The notes under the pieces were generated by a model. The model saw only the letters and a list, made by a program, of their open reading frames with translations. It ran no database searches and was not told the origin of the DNA. A program made the position numbers and the translations under genes. From a bacterium (GTDB lineage: Bacteria > Cyanobacteriota > Vampirovibrionia > Gastranaerophilales > Gastranaerophilaceae), in assembly GCA_024408905.1 (NCBI GenBank), contig JAKSUP010000118.1, forward strand, positions 1 through 5,215: a stretch of DNA of 5,215 nt, given 5' to 3'. Position 1 is the first letter of the stretch. Each line of letters begins with the position of its first letter. Shown in pieces: positions 1-5,012 of this stretch.

Positions 1-979
1 GAGCAGTTTTTGTTTGGCGTTCGTATACTTTTAATAAATGATACGGGTCATTAAGGTTTCCTTTAAAATCTCTGACAAAATCATATTTTATACTATCTGA
101 CAAAATTCCTTCATCAGAAATTGTCCATTCTATGCCTTCTTTTGCAAGAAGTTCAAGGGTTTTACTTCCAATACAGAGTTCAGGTGGCCAAAAACCTTTT
201 GGTCTGACTCCAAAAACATTTTCAATTCTATCCAGTGCATTTTTTACTTGTATACTTGCATCATCTGCCATACCAAGTGATGTCGGAAGTCCTTCCGTGG
301 TTATAACTTTTTTTGTCGCAGCTTTCAAATCCAATAAAATAGGTAATATAGCGTGATAATATGCAGAAGCAGTTATTTCTAAACGACCTTCTGACAAAAA
401 CTTTTTGTATGTAGGAATTATTTCATTGATAATTTGACGATGTATGTCAATAATTTCAATTCTATCTTGTTGTGTATAATTATATTGTTTTTCCCATAAT
501 TCTTTTAGCCTTGGATATCTATTATAATGAATAGGATCAATCCACACAAGGTTAAATAATGCCATTAAATCGGAAATTTCTTGTGCATTAAAATCATCCG
601 GATTACAAATATCTTTTGAAAATCTCTTATTATAAATGTTTTTGTAATTTTCACTTTTAAAAATCATTGTTTCAAATTTTGGACTAAAGAAATTGTTTAA
701 AACAAAAGATTTTTCTTCGTTGGACATTGTTTCGGTGTTTGAAATGGTTAATTCGGAATGGATATCATGACTGCCGTTAGAGTAATCAATAATGGTATCT
801 AATAAGGCAGGAACAATATCAAGATTGATTTTTAAATTTGGAAATCTTTCCAAAAACAAAATCATATCCAAATAATCTTTAACGGCATGAAGTCTTGACC
901 AAGGCATTAAATAAGTGCCTTCTATTTCGTAAACCGGCTGATGAATGTGCCAGTAAATTGCTAAAGATAACTTTTTCAC
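1..979 (-). CDS. GH57 glycoside hydrolase (COG1449-like alpha-amylase/glucanotransferase type), partial
   Basis: The reading frame is open from a GTG start (977-979) to the left edge: 326 residues, C-terminus missing. The start is chosen because a GGAG ribosome site (986-989) lies 6 bases upstream and no earlier homologous residues are expected before the WHIHQP motif. Visible GH57 landmarks are W10-HIHQP (region 1), EITASAYYHAILP at 201-213, and GVRPKGFWPPE at 257-267, whose Glu267 is the likely catalytic nucleophile. Next comes WTISDEGIL at 285-293, whose Asp289 is the likely acid/base. The 'YLMPWSRLHAVKDYLDM' stretch after region 1 matches my recollection of cyanobacterial COG1449 proteins, which are around 700 residues or more, so over half may be missing. 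GH57 enzymes hydrolyse or transfer alpha-glucans, often storage glycogen. No signal peptide is seen, so a cytoplasmic location is likely. The exact specificity cannot be read. It is transcribed divergently from mscL. Confidence 0.88.
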   Translation of the reverse strand, partial: MKKLSLAIYWHIHQPVYEIEGTYLMPWSRLHAVKDYLDMILFLERFPNLKINLDIVPALLDTIIDYSNGSHDIHSELTISNTETMSNEEKSFVLNNFFSPKFETMIFKSENYKNIYNKRFSKDICNPDDFNAQEISDLMALFNLVWIDPIHYNRYPRLKELWEKQYNYTQQDRIEIIDIHRQIINEIIPTYKKFLSEGRLEITASAYYHAILPILLDLKAATKKVITTEGLPTSLGMADDASIQVKNALDRIENVFGVRPKGFWPPELCIGSKTLELLAKEGIEWTISDEGILSDSIKYDFVRDFKGNLNDPYHLLKVYERQTKTA

Positions 980-999
980 ACCTAACTCCGTATAACATG

Positions 1000-1028
1000 A
1001 GTATAATAGATTTTTATGGTTTTCGCAA
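1000..1028 (-). promoter_or_regulatory. Predicted sigma-70 promoter of the GH57 gene
   Basis: On the minus strand, a -35 TTGCGA (1023-1028) and a -10 TATACT (1000-1005) are separated by exactly 17 bases. The predicted transcript starts near 993, giving a leader of about 14 nt that is mostly the ribosome binding site ahead of the GTG. The call rests on motif match only. Confidence 0.6.
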
Positions 1029-1037
1029 GTAGATATG

Positions 1038-1066
1038 TTGAAATCGGAGCGTCTTTCTAATATAAT
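1038..1066 (+). promoter_or_regulatory. Predicted sigma-70 promoter of mscL
   Basis: A -35 TTGAAA (1038-1043), a 17-base spacer and a perfect -10 TATAAT (1061-1066) precede mscL. The predicted start is near 1073, giving a leader of under 20 nt that carries the ribosome site AAGAAGGAG (1076-1084). Its -35 box lies only 9 bases from that of the divergent GH57 promoter, so the two polymerase sites probably compete. Confidence 0.7.
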
Positions 1067-1090
1067 AACTTTCAAAAGAAGGAGTATGAT

Positions 1091-1555
1091 ATGTTTAAAG
1101 AACTTGGAAAAGAATTAAGAGAATTTATTTTACGTGGCAATGTTTTAGACATGGCTGTCGGTATCATTATAGGTGCATCTTTTGGTAAAATTGTTGATTC
1201 ATTGGTAAAAGACATAATTATGCCACCTGTTGGTTTGATTTTAGGTAAAGTAGATTTTTCAAACTTGTATGTACAAATTTATCCGTTTGATACACATTAT
1301 GATTCGTTGAATGCTGCTCAAACTGCAGGCGCTGTTACAATCAATTATGGTGCGTTTATTAATACGGTTATCGGATTTTTAATTGTTGCATGTGCTATTT
1401 TTGCATTGATTAAGGCAATTAATACTTTGAAAAACAAAGTTTGCAAAGAAGAAAAAGTTGAAGAAGAAGCTACAACAAAAGAATGTCCTTATTGCTGTTC
1501 AACTATTCCTTTGAACGCAAAAAAATGTCCAAATTGTACATCTGATTTGAACTAA
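1091..1555 (+). CDS. mscL: Large-conductance mechanosensitive channel MscL with C-terminal zinc ribbon
   Basis: This 154-residue protein is a pentameric inner-membrane channel that opens under membrane tension and releases solutes on hypo-osmotic shock. The family pattern is clear: an amphipathic N-terminal helix ([16 protein letters not shown], 2-17), then TM1 with the pore-lining [19 protein letters not shown] (17-35) and the conserved DIIMPPVG turn (41-48). A periplasmic loop follows (about 50-84), then TM2 (about 86-108). The cytoplasmic tail is basic then acidic (KEEKVEEE) and ends in CPYC (132-135) and CPNC (146-149), a four-cysteine zinc-ribbon pattern that E. coli MscL (about 136 residues) lacks. 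I recall similar tails in other anaerobes' MscL, so it is probably a lineage variant. AAGAAGGAG sits 6 bases before the ATG. The gene is monocistronic, between its own promoter and a terminator. Confidence 0.96.
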   Translation: MFKELGKELREFILRGNVLDMAVGIIIGASFGKIVDSLVKDIIMPPVGLILGKVDFSNLYVQIYPFDTHYDSLNAAQTAGAVTINYGAFINTVIGFLIVACAIFALIKAINTLKNKVCKEEKVEEEATTKECPYCCSTIPLNAKKCPNCTSDLN

Positions 1556-1577
1556 TTTTAGATTAAGCATAAATGAA

Positions 1578-1613
1578 AAAGAGTAGTCTTAAATAAGATT
1601 GCTCTTTTTTATT
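1578..1613 (+). terminator. Rho-independent terminator after mscL
   Basis: AAAGAGTAGTCTT (1578-1590) pairs with AAGATTGCTCTTT (1595-1607) over 13 positions, including two G-U wobbles, around an AAAT loop. A T-rich tract runs to 1613. It lies 22 bases past the mscL stop and separates mscL from the nrdG operon. Confidence 0.85.
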
Positions 1614-1637
1614 GTTGACTTAACAAAAATCAATACA

Positions 1638-1666
1638 TTGAACAAATGTTTATTTAATAGTAGAAT
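1638..1666 (+). promoter_or_regulatory. Predicted promoter of the nrdG operon
   Basis: TTGAAC (1638-1643) and TAGAAT (1661-1666) are separated by 17 bases. An imperfect operator-like inverted repeat, ACATT-GAACA-AATGT (1635-1649), overlaps the -35 box. It does not match the NrdR or FNR consensus well, so the regulator, if any, is unknown. The predicted transcript begins near 1673. Confidence 0.55.
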
Positions 1667-1702
1667 AGAATAAAGAGATTTTTTAGGGAGAAGTTGGGGA
1701 AA

Positions 1703-2194
1703 ATGAATTATCATAATATCACAAAAGATGACATGCTTAATGGTGACGGTCTTAGAACAGTTTTATGGGTTGCAGGTTGCACACACCATTGTCAAAATTG
1801 TCAAAATCCTATTACTTGGGATGTTACAGGTGGTTTGCCATTTGACAAAGCTGCAGAAGATGAACTTTTTGAAGCTTTATCAAAACCACATTGTTCAGGC
1901 ATAACATTCTCAGGTGGTGATCCACTTCATCCTTTTAACAGAGAAGAAGTTTTCAGATTAATTAAAAGAATTCGTCAAGAACTTCCTCAAAAAACAATTT
2001 GGCTTTATACAGGCTTTTTATGGGAAGAAATTAAAGACATTCCTGAAATTGCTGATATTGATGTTTTGTGCGAAGGCAAATTTGTTCAAGACCTTGCAGA
2101 TACCAAAATTCATTGGGTAGGAAGTTCTAATCAAAGAGTTATGGATGTTAAAAAATCCCTTGAAACAAATAGCATTGTACTTCACGAAGCATAA
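1703..2194 (+). CDS. nrdG: Anaerobic ribonucleoside-triphosphate reductase activating protein (radical SAM)
   Basis: NrdG uses S-adenosylmethionine and a [4Fe-4S] cluster to install the glycyl radical on NrdD, which makes dNTPs without oxygen. The 163-residue product starts MNYHNITKDDMLNGDGLR, closely like the usual NrdG opening. It has the radical-SAM CTHHCQNC motif (residues 26-33, CxxxCxxC) and a GGDP motif (92-95) in the SAM-binding position. I chose the ATG at 1703 because family members begin MNY. An in-frame TTG at 1694 would add three residues and sits only 3 bases after GGGAG (1686-1690). With the ATG, the ribosome site is either that GGGAG at 12 bases or the closer GGGGA (1696-1700), so translation may be modest. 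nrdD is not in the window. The gene is first in an operon, with the glycosylase 2 nt downstream. Confidence 0.93.
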   Translation: MNYHNITKDDMLNGDGLRTVLWVAGCTHHCQNCQNPITWDVTGGLPFDKAAEDELFEALSKPHCSGITFSGGDPLHPFNREEVFRLIKRIRQELPQKTIWLYTGFLWEEIKDIPEIADIDVLCEGKFVQDLADTKIHWVGSSNQRVMDVKKSLETNSIVLHEA

Positions 2195-2196
2195 TT

Positions 2197-2778
2197 ATGT
2201 ACGAAGAATTAGAATCCGTTAGGGGAAAATGTTTAAATTGTTCAAAATGTTCTTTAGCGAATAGTCGTACGAACGTTGTGTTTTCTGATGGAACACCTAA
2301 TCCTAAATTAATGCTTATAGGAGAAGCTCCGGGGTTTTATGAAGATAAACAGGGAAAGCCTTTTGTCGGAAAAGCAGGACAGCTTTTGGACAAGATTTTT
2401 GCATCTGTCGGTTTTTCAAGAAAAGATATTTATATCTGTAATACAATAAAATGCCGTCCTCCTGAAAATCGCAATCCTCTACCTGACGAAAAAGAAGCTT
2501 GTTGGGAGTATTTAAAATCACAAATAGATATTATCCAACCGAAAATAATTTTGTTGTGTGGAAATGTTGCCGTGCAATCTATTTTGGGTAATGTCGGTGG
2601 CATAACGCATATTAGAGGCAAATGGTTTGATGGTGATGAAAAAGTGCATGGTGCAAAACTTATGCCAATTTTTCATCCGTCGTATCTTTTGAGAAATGAT
2701 TCCAGAGAAAAAGGCAGCCCTAAATGGCTTATGTGGCAAGATATTCAGGAAATCAGAAAAGAATACGATAAGTTATGA
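2197..2778 (+). CDS. Family 4 (Fe-S) uracil-DNA glycosylase
   Basis: The 193-residue product should excise uracil from DNA, starting base-excision repair of deaminated cytosine or misincorporated dUMP. Family 4 hallmarks are in order. C15 and C18, with C86 and C102, match the [4Fe-4S] ligand pattern. GEAPG-FYED (42-50) followed by GKPFVGKAGQLLD (53-65) forms the active-site and uracil pocket. NTIKCRPPENRNP (82-94) and the HPSYLLR motif (160-166) follow, the latter contacting DNA. Length and order are typical of the Thermus/Thermotoga-type UDGa family. The ATG lies 2 nt after the nrdG stop with no strong ribosome site of its own, so translational coupling to nrdG is likely. A possible extra ligand, C12, also lies near the N-terminus. 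No terminator directly follows; the first good one is at 3004-3031. Confidence 0.93.
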   Translation: MYEELESVRGKCLNCSKCSLANSRTNVVFSDGTPNPKLMLIGEAPGFYEDKQGKPFVGKAGQLLDKIFASVGFSRKDIYICNTIKCRPPENRNPLPDEKEACWEYLKSQIDIIQPKIILLCGNVAVQSILGNVGGITHIRGKWFDGDEKVHGAKLMPIFHPSYLLRNDSREKGSPKWLMWQDIQEIRKEYDKL

Positions 2779-2780
2779 TA

Positions 2781-2812
2781 AAGGCACTAAGTTACTAAGG
2801 CAGTAAGGCAGT
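2781..2812 (+). repeat. Four degenerate tandem copies of an 8-bp repeat
   Basis: Directly after the glycosylase stop, four head-to-tail octamers can be read: AAGGCACT, AAGTTACT, AAGGCAGT and AAGGCAGT, with a fading fifth unit AAGAGATT. The last two complete copies are identical. The array is non-coding; its function is unknown, and it could simply be slippage-prone DNA at a gene end. Confidence 0.75.
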
Positions 2813-2831
2813 AAGAGATTACAACACGTAG

Positions 2832-2978
2832 GGTAGACTTTATTCTACCAAAATGGTTGACTAAACTGCAAATTGCAGAACCCTCACCAAGAATTTTAGC
2901 AAAACAAGTTTTGCAAAATTCTATCCTCTCCCTCGGAGAGGAGTAGTTGGTAGTTGCGTAGGTTGGGTGAAACCCAAC
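2832..2978. repeat. Hairpin-rich intergenic element (five inverted repeats)
   Basis: This stretch holds five short inverted repeats in a row. They are GGTAGA/TCTACC (2832-2849), CTGCAA/TTGCAG (2866-2878), GAATTTT-A-GCAAAAC/GTTTTGCAAAATTC (2891-2921, one bulged A), TCCTCTCC/GGAGAGGA (2924-2942), and GTTGGGT/ACCCAAC around GAA (2962-2978). None of the first four carries a T-tract, so they are not ordinary terminators. The last two are GC-richer than the surrounding DNA and resemble interspersed palindromic repeats seen in cyanobacteria and relatives. With the octamer array and the 111-bp repeat, this accounts for most of the roughly 390 bases between the glycosylase and the next gene. I see no gene in it. 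Confidence 0.65.
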
Positions 2979-3068
2979 AAATATAAATACATTACTAAAA
3001 ATGGCAGAAACAAAAGTTTCTGCTCTTTTTTATTAATCAATCTTTTTAAATAATATTGTTGCGTTTTG
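2958..3068 (+). repeat. 111-bp direct repeat, copy 1 (contains duplicated fabF tail)
   Basis: This segment matches 3579-3689 at a constant offset of 621 with three mismatches (2962, 2973, 3037), i.e. 108/111 identity, and no gaps. It contains the GTTGGGT hairpin, a terminator hairpin, and, on the minus strand at 3033-3068, a copy of the last codons of fabF reading QNATILFKKID-stop. The real gene ends in V, so one codon differs (GTT to GAT). As copy 1 is not joined to a fabF body, it is a relic of the real fabF end. Homology stops abruptly at both sides. Confidence 0.95.
3004..3031 (+). terminator. Terminator in repeat copy 1 (end of nrdG-glycosylase operon)
   Basis: A perfect 8-bp stem, GCAGAAAC (3004-3011) and GTTTCTGC (3016-3023), closes an AAAA loop and is followed by TC and six T's (3026-3031). 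It is the first convincing terminator after the glycosylase gene and is a duplicate of the one at 3625-3652. Confidence 0.85.
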
Positions 3069-3133
3069 TAACAGAACTTAGTTATTTATTATTAAACTAG
3101 CAAAACTTTTTTTTCAGTGTTTTTACTAATATG

Positions 3134-3142
3134 TGTTACAAT
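3134..3142 (+). promoter_or_regulatory. Predicted extended -10 promoter of the 137-residue gene
   Basis: TGT-TACAAT (3134-3142) fits the extended -10 form TGn-TAnAAT. No good -35 is present at 17 bases, which is tolerated for this promoter type. Transcription would start near 3149, just before the AAAGGAG ribosome site at 3157-3163. That also argues against the upstream GTG at 3133 as a start codon. The promoter lies in the unique DNA between the two 111-bp repeats, so the gene carries its own expression signal. Confidence 0.5.
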
Positions 3143-3168
3143 ATTATTATTTGTTGAAAGGAGTAAAA

Positions 3169-3582
3169 ATGAATCCAATAAATGTTAATTATAGTGTGAA
3201 CTTTTGTGCAAAATTAGGTCCAAATATTAGTAATTTTATACAAAAAAAAGGTTCTGGTTTTTATAGAGATGTAGATAAAGCAAAAGAAATTATTAAACGG
3301 GTACCTTATGAAGTTGCTGATATTGTTAATTATAAAGGCGTTGGTGATGTAGTAACTCTTGACGGTAAAGTAACAAAACAACAACTTATATATGGACCTG
3401 ATCATCCTAGTCGGCTTATGCAATTTGCAGAAATAATAAAAGCAGAAGCAGAAAAATCAGATATACCCGTTAGAACATTCCGTGGTGTTTCAACTGTTTC
3501 TGTAGGTGAAGTTGTAAAAAACAAGCTTAATAAATGCTTGCCTCGTGTCACCAAAGCAGGTTTGTTCTCAGTAAACAAGTAG
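3169..3582 (+). CDS. Hypothetical 137-residue protein flanked by direct repeats
   Basis: I do not recognise this protein. The start is the ATG at 3169, with an excellent AAAGGAG 5 bases upstream; a longer reading from GTG 3133 would run through the ribosome site and promoter. The product is basic and probably soluble, with no membrane segment or clear signal peptide. It opens MNPINVNYSVNFCAKLG, resembling a short N-terminal 'NFxAKL'-type peptide I associate with hypothetical proteins of gut Melainabacteria (a weak recollection). Residues 35-95 look alpha/beta: helix DKAKEIIKRVPYEVADIV, strands around VVTLDGKVT, then helix LMQFAEIIKAEAEKS. The tail (115-137) is lysine-rich. There are two cysteines, C13 and C123. 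The stop codon TAG lies inside the second 111-bp repeat, so the gene fits its flanks exactly. It may be an inserted cassette or a member of a lineage-specific paralogue family. Confidence 0.7.
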   Translation: MNPINVNYSVNFCAKLGPNISNFIQKKGSGFYRDVDKAKEIIKRVPYEVADIVNYKGVGDVVTLDGKVTKQQLIYGPDHPSRLMQFAEIIKAEAEKSDIPVRTFRGVSTVSVGEVVKNKLNKCLPRVTKAGLFSVNK

Positions 3583-3689
3583 ATTGGGTGAAATCCAACA
3601 AATATAAATACATTACTAAAAATGGCAGAAACAAAAGTTTCTGCTCTTTTTTATTAAACAATCTTTTTAAATAATATTGTTGCGTTTTG
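3579..3689 (+). repeat. 111-bp direct repeat, copy 2 (authentic fabF end)
   Basis: This is the partner of 2958-3068. It begins at the last sense base and stop codon of the 137-residue gene, contains the convergent terminator, and ends within the fabF coding region on the minus strand (3654-3689). Two of the three mismatches to copy 1 are transitions in the arms of the TTGGGT hairpin, leaving that hairpin weaker here (an A-C mismatch and a G-T pair). Confidence 0.95.
3618..3652. terminator. Bidirectional terminator between the 137-residue gene and fabF
   Basis: The stem GCAGAAAC/GTTTCTGC (3625-3632 and 3637-3644) with an AAAA loop has T's on the plus strand (3647-3652) and five A's at 3618-3622, which read as T's on the minus strand. 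It lies 42 bases beyond the hypothetical gene's stop and about 10 bases beyond the fabF stop. It should end both convergent transcripts. Confidence 0.85.
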
Positions 3690-4910
3690 ACCACCAAATC
3701 CAAATGAGTTAGAAAGTGCATACTTAACTTCTTTTTTGCGAGCTTTATGTGGAACATAATCAAGGTCTGCACATTCAGGATCTTGGTTATCAAGGTTAAT
3801 AGTTGGAGGAACAATACCTTCTTGAATGGCTTTGATACAAACAACGCCTTCAATAGCTCCTGTTGCGCCAAGTGCATGTCCGTGCATGCTTTTGGTTGAA
3901 CTTACTAATAAATTAGGATTTTTCTTTTTATCGCCAAAAACGTATGCAATAGCTTCAGATTCAGCTTTATCACCTAAACCGGTGCTTGTGCCGTGAGGAT
4001 TGATATAGTCAACATCTTCAGGCTTAATGCCGGCTTCTTTTAATGCAAATTCCATAGCCTTAATTGCACCCTTTCCTTCAGGGTCCGGAGCAACAATATC
4101 ATAAGCATCATCTGTTTGGGCATAACCTACGATTTCTGCATAAATTTTTGCACCACGTTTTTGGGCGTTTTCATATTCTTCTAAAACCAAAACCCCTGCG
4201 CCTTCTCCCATAACAAAACCGTCTCTGTCTTTGTCAAAAGGCCTTGAGGCTTTAGTTGGCTCATCATTGCGTTTTGACAAAGCTCTTAATGCTGTAAAAC
4301 CACCAATTCCTAAATTTGATAAAGAGGCTTCGCACCCACCTGCAACCATTGCATCAGCATCACCGTATTGAATTGTTCTATAAGCATCACCAATAGCGTG
4401 TGTTCCTGTTGCGCAAGCAGATACAACACATTTGTTAGGGCCTTTAAAACCATGACGAATAGCAACTTTGCCTGATGCCATGTTTACAATAAGCATTGGA
4501 ATTGTAAACGGAGAGCATTTTGTCGGGCCTCTGTCAAGCATAACGACATGGCTGGTTTCAGTTGTACGGAAGCCACCTGCTGCACTACCCATAATGACGC
4601 CGATTCTATATGGATCATATCCTGCTGTTTCCAGTTTTGCATCATCAACAGCTTCTTTGGCTGCTGCGACTCCGTATATTGTAAACATATCAGTACGTTT
4701 TGCATCTTTTGGGTCTAAATAATCTTCAGGATTAAAATCAGTTGTCTTAATTTCTCCACCAATTTTAACAGTGTGTTTTTCGGTGTTAAAGTTTTCAATT
4801 GTTGAAATTCCACTCTTTCCTTCTACCATTGATTTCCAAAAATTATTAACACCAACACCACATGATGATACTACACCAATTCCTGTTATAACAACTCTGC
4901 GTTTTTCCAT
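3654..4910 (-). CDS. fabF: Beta-ketoacyl-ACP synthase II
   Basis: FabF catalyses the Claisen condensation of malonyl-ACP with an acyl-ACP in cytoplasmic type II fatty-acid synthesis, elongating the chain by two carbons. The 418 residues are full length (E. coli about 413) and start MEKRRVVITGIGVVS. Catalytic residues are visible: Cys166 in VSACATGTHA, His306 in NPHGTSTGLGD, Lys340 in SSTKSMHGH and His345, equivalent to C163, H303, K335 and H340 of E. coli FabF. A 2-residue insertion (GDKKKNPN) lies between His306 and Lys340. The glycine-rich end SNSFGFGGQNATILF is typical. GAGG (4919-4922) lies 8 bases before the ATG. The gene lies downstream of acpP on the same strand, the common acpP-fabF order. 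Its last 11 codons and stop are duplicated at 3033-3068. Confidence 0.97.
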   Translation of the reverse strand: MEKRRVVITGIGVVSSCGVGVNNFWKSMVEGKSGISTIENFNTEKHTVKIGGEIKTTDFNPEDYLDPKDAKRTDMFTIYGVAAAKEAVDDAKLETAGYDPYRIGVIMGSAAGGFRTTETSHVVMLDRGPTKCSPFTIPMLIVNMASGKVAIRHGFKGPNKCVVSACATGTHAIGDAYRTIQYGDADAMVAGGCEASLSNLGIGGFTALRALSKRNDEPTKASRPFDKDRDGFVMGEGAGVLVLEEYENAQKRGAKIYAEIVGYAQTDDAYDIVAPDPEGKGAIKAMEFALKEAGIKPEDVDYINPHGTSTGLGDKAESEAIAYVFGDKKKNPNLLVSSTKSMHGHALGATGAIEGVVCIKAIQEGIVPPTINLDNQDPECADLDYVPHKARKKEVKYALSNSFGFGGQNATILFKKIV

Positions 4911-4956
4911 TATTTCATCCTCTTATTATTTAGTGTTTACATATTTTGTAATAAAT

Positions 4957-4989
4957 AAGAGGGTGTTAATAATATATTGACACCCTCTT
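4957..4989 (-). terminator. Hairpin between acpP and fabF (partial terminator or attenuator)
   Basis: A perfect 10-bp inverted repeat, AAGAGGGTGT (4957-4966) and ACACCCTCTT (4980-4989), encloses a 13-base AT-rich loop that can extend the stem by about four pairs after one mismatch. On the minus strand it is followed by TTATTTATTA, a weak T-tract. It begins 23 bases after the acpP stop. Likely roles are partial termination, or stabilisation of the acpP message, so that ACP is made in excess over FabF. I see no strong separate fabF promoter below it. Confidence 0.65.
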
Positions 4990-5012
4990 GTTATAAATTG
5001 CGTTAGATCAAA

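Noticed and set aside
132..356. Plus-strand reading frame of 74 codons
   Set aside because: It lies wholly antisense to the well-supported GH57 gene, including the WPPE and SDE motif region, and has no family features.
1694..1702. In-frame TTG start that would lengthen NrdG by three residues
   Set aside because: NrdG proteins typically begin MNY, which matches the ATG at 1703, and the TTG is only 3 bases from GGGAG. It cannot be fully excluded.
2891..2921. Terminator of the glycosylase gene
   Set aside because: The stem is strong, but the sequence after it (TATCCTCTCC) has no T-tract, so termination is better assigned to 3004-3031.
2781..2980. CRISPR array
   Set aside because: The octamers are too short and lack spacers, and the hairpins differ from one another, so there is no repeat-spacer pattern.
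3133..3168. GTG start giving a 149-residue form of the hypothetical protein
   Set aside because: The extra 12 residues would be encoded by the -10 element and the AAAGGAG ribosome site that serves the ATG at 3169.
3069..3578. Insertion sequence between the 111-bp repeats
   Set aside because: There is no transposase, no terminal inverted repeats at the junctions, and 111 bp is far longer than a normal target-site duplication.
3548..3877. Minus-strand reading frame of 109 codons overlapping the end of fabF and the repeat
   Set aside because: It is an out-of-frame shadow of fabF that runs through the terminator and into the opposite gene's end; the composition is not protein-like.
4468..4722. 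Plus-strand reading frame of 84 codons within fabF
   Set aside because: It is antisense to the conserved core of fabF, with no ribosome site or recognisable domain.
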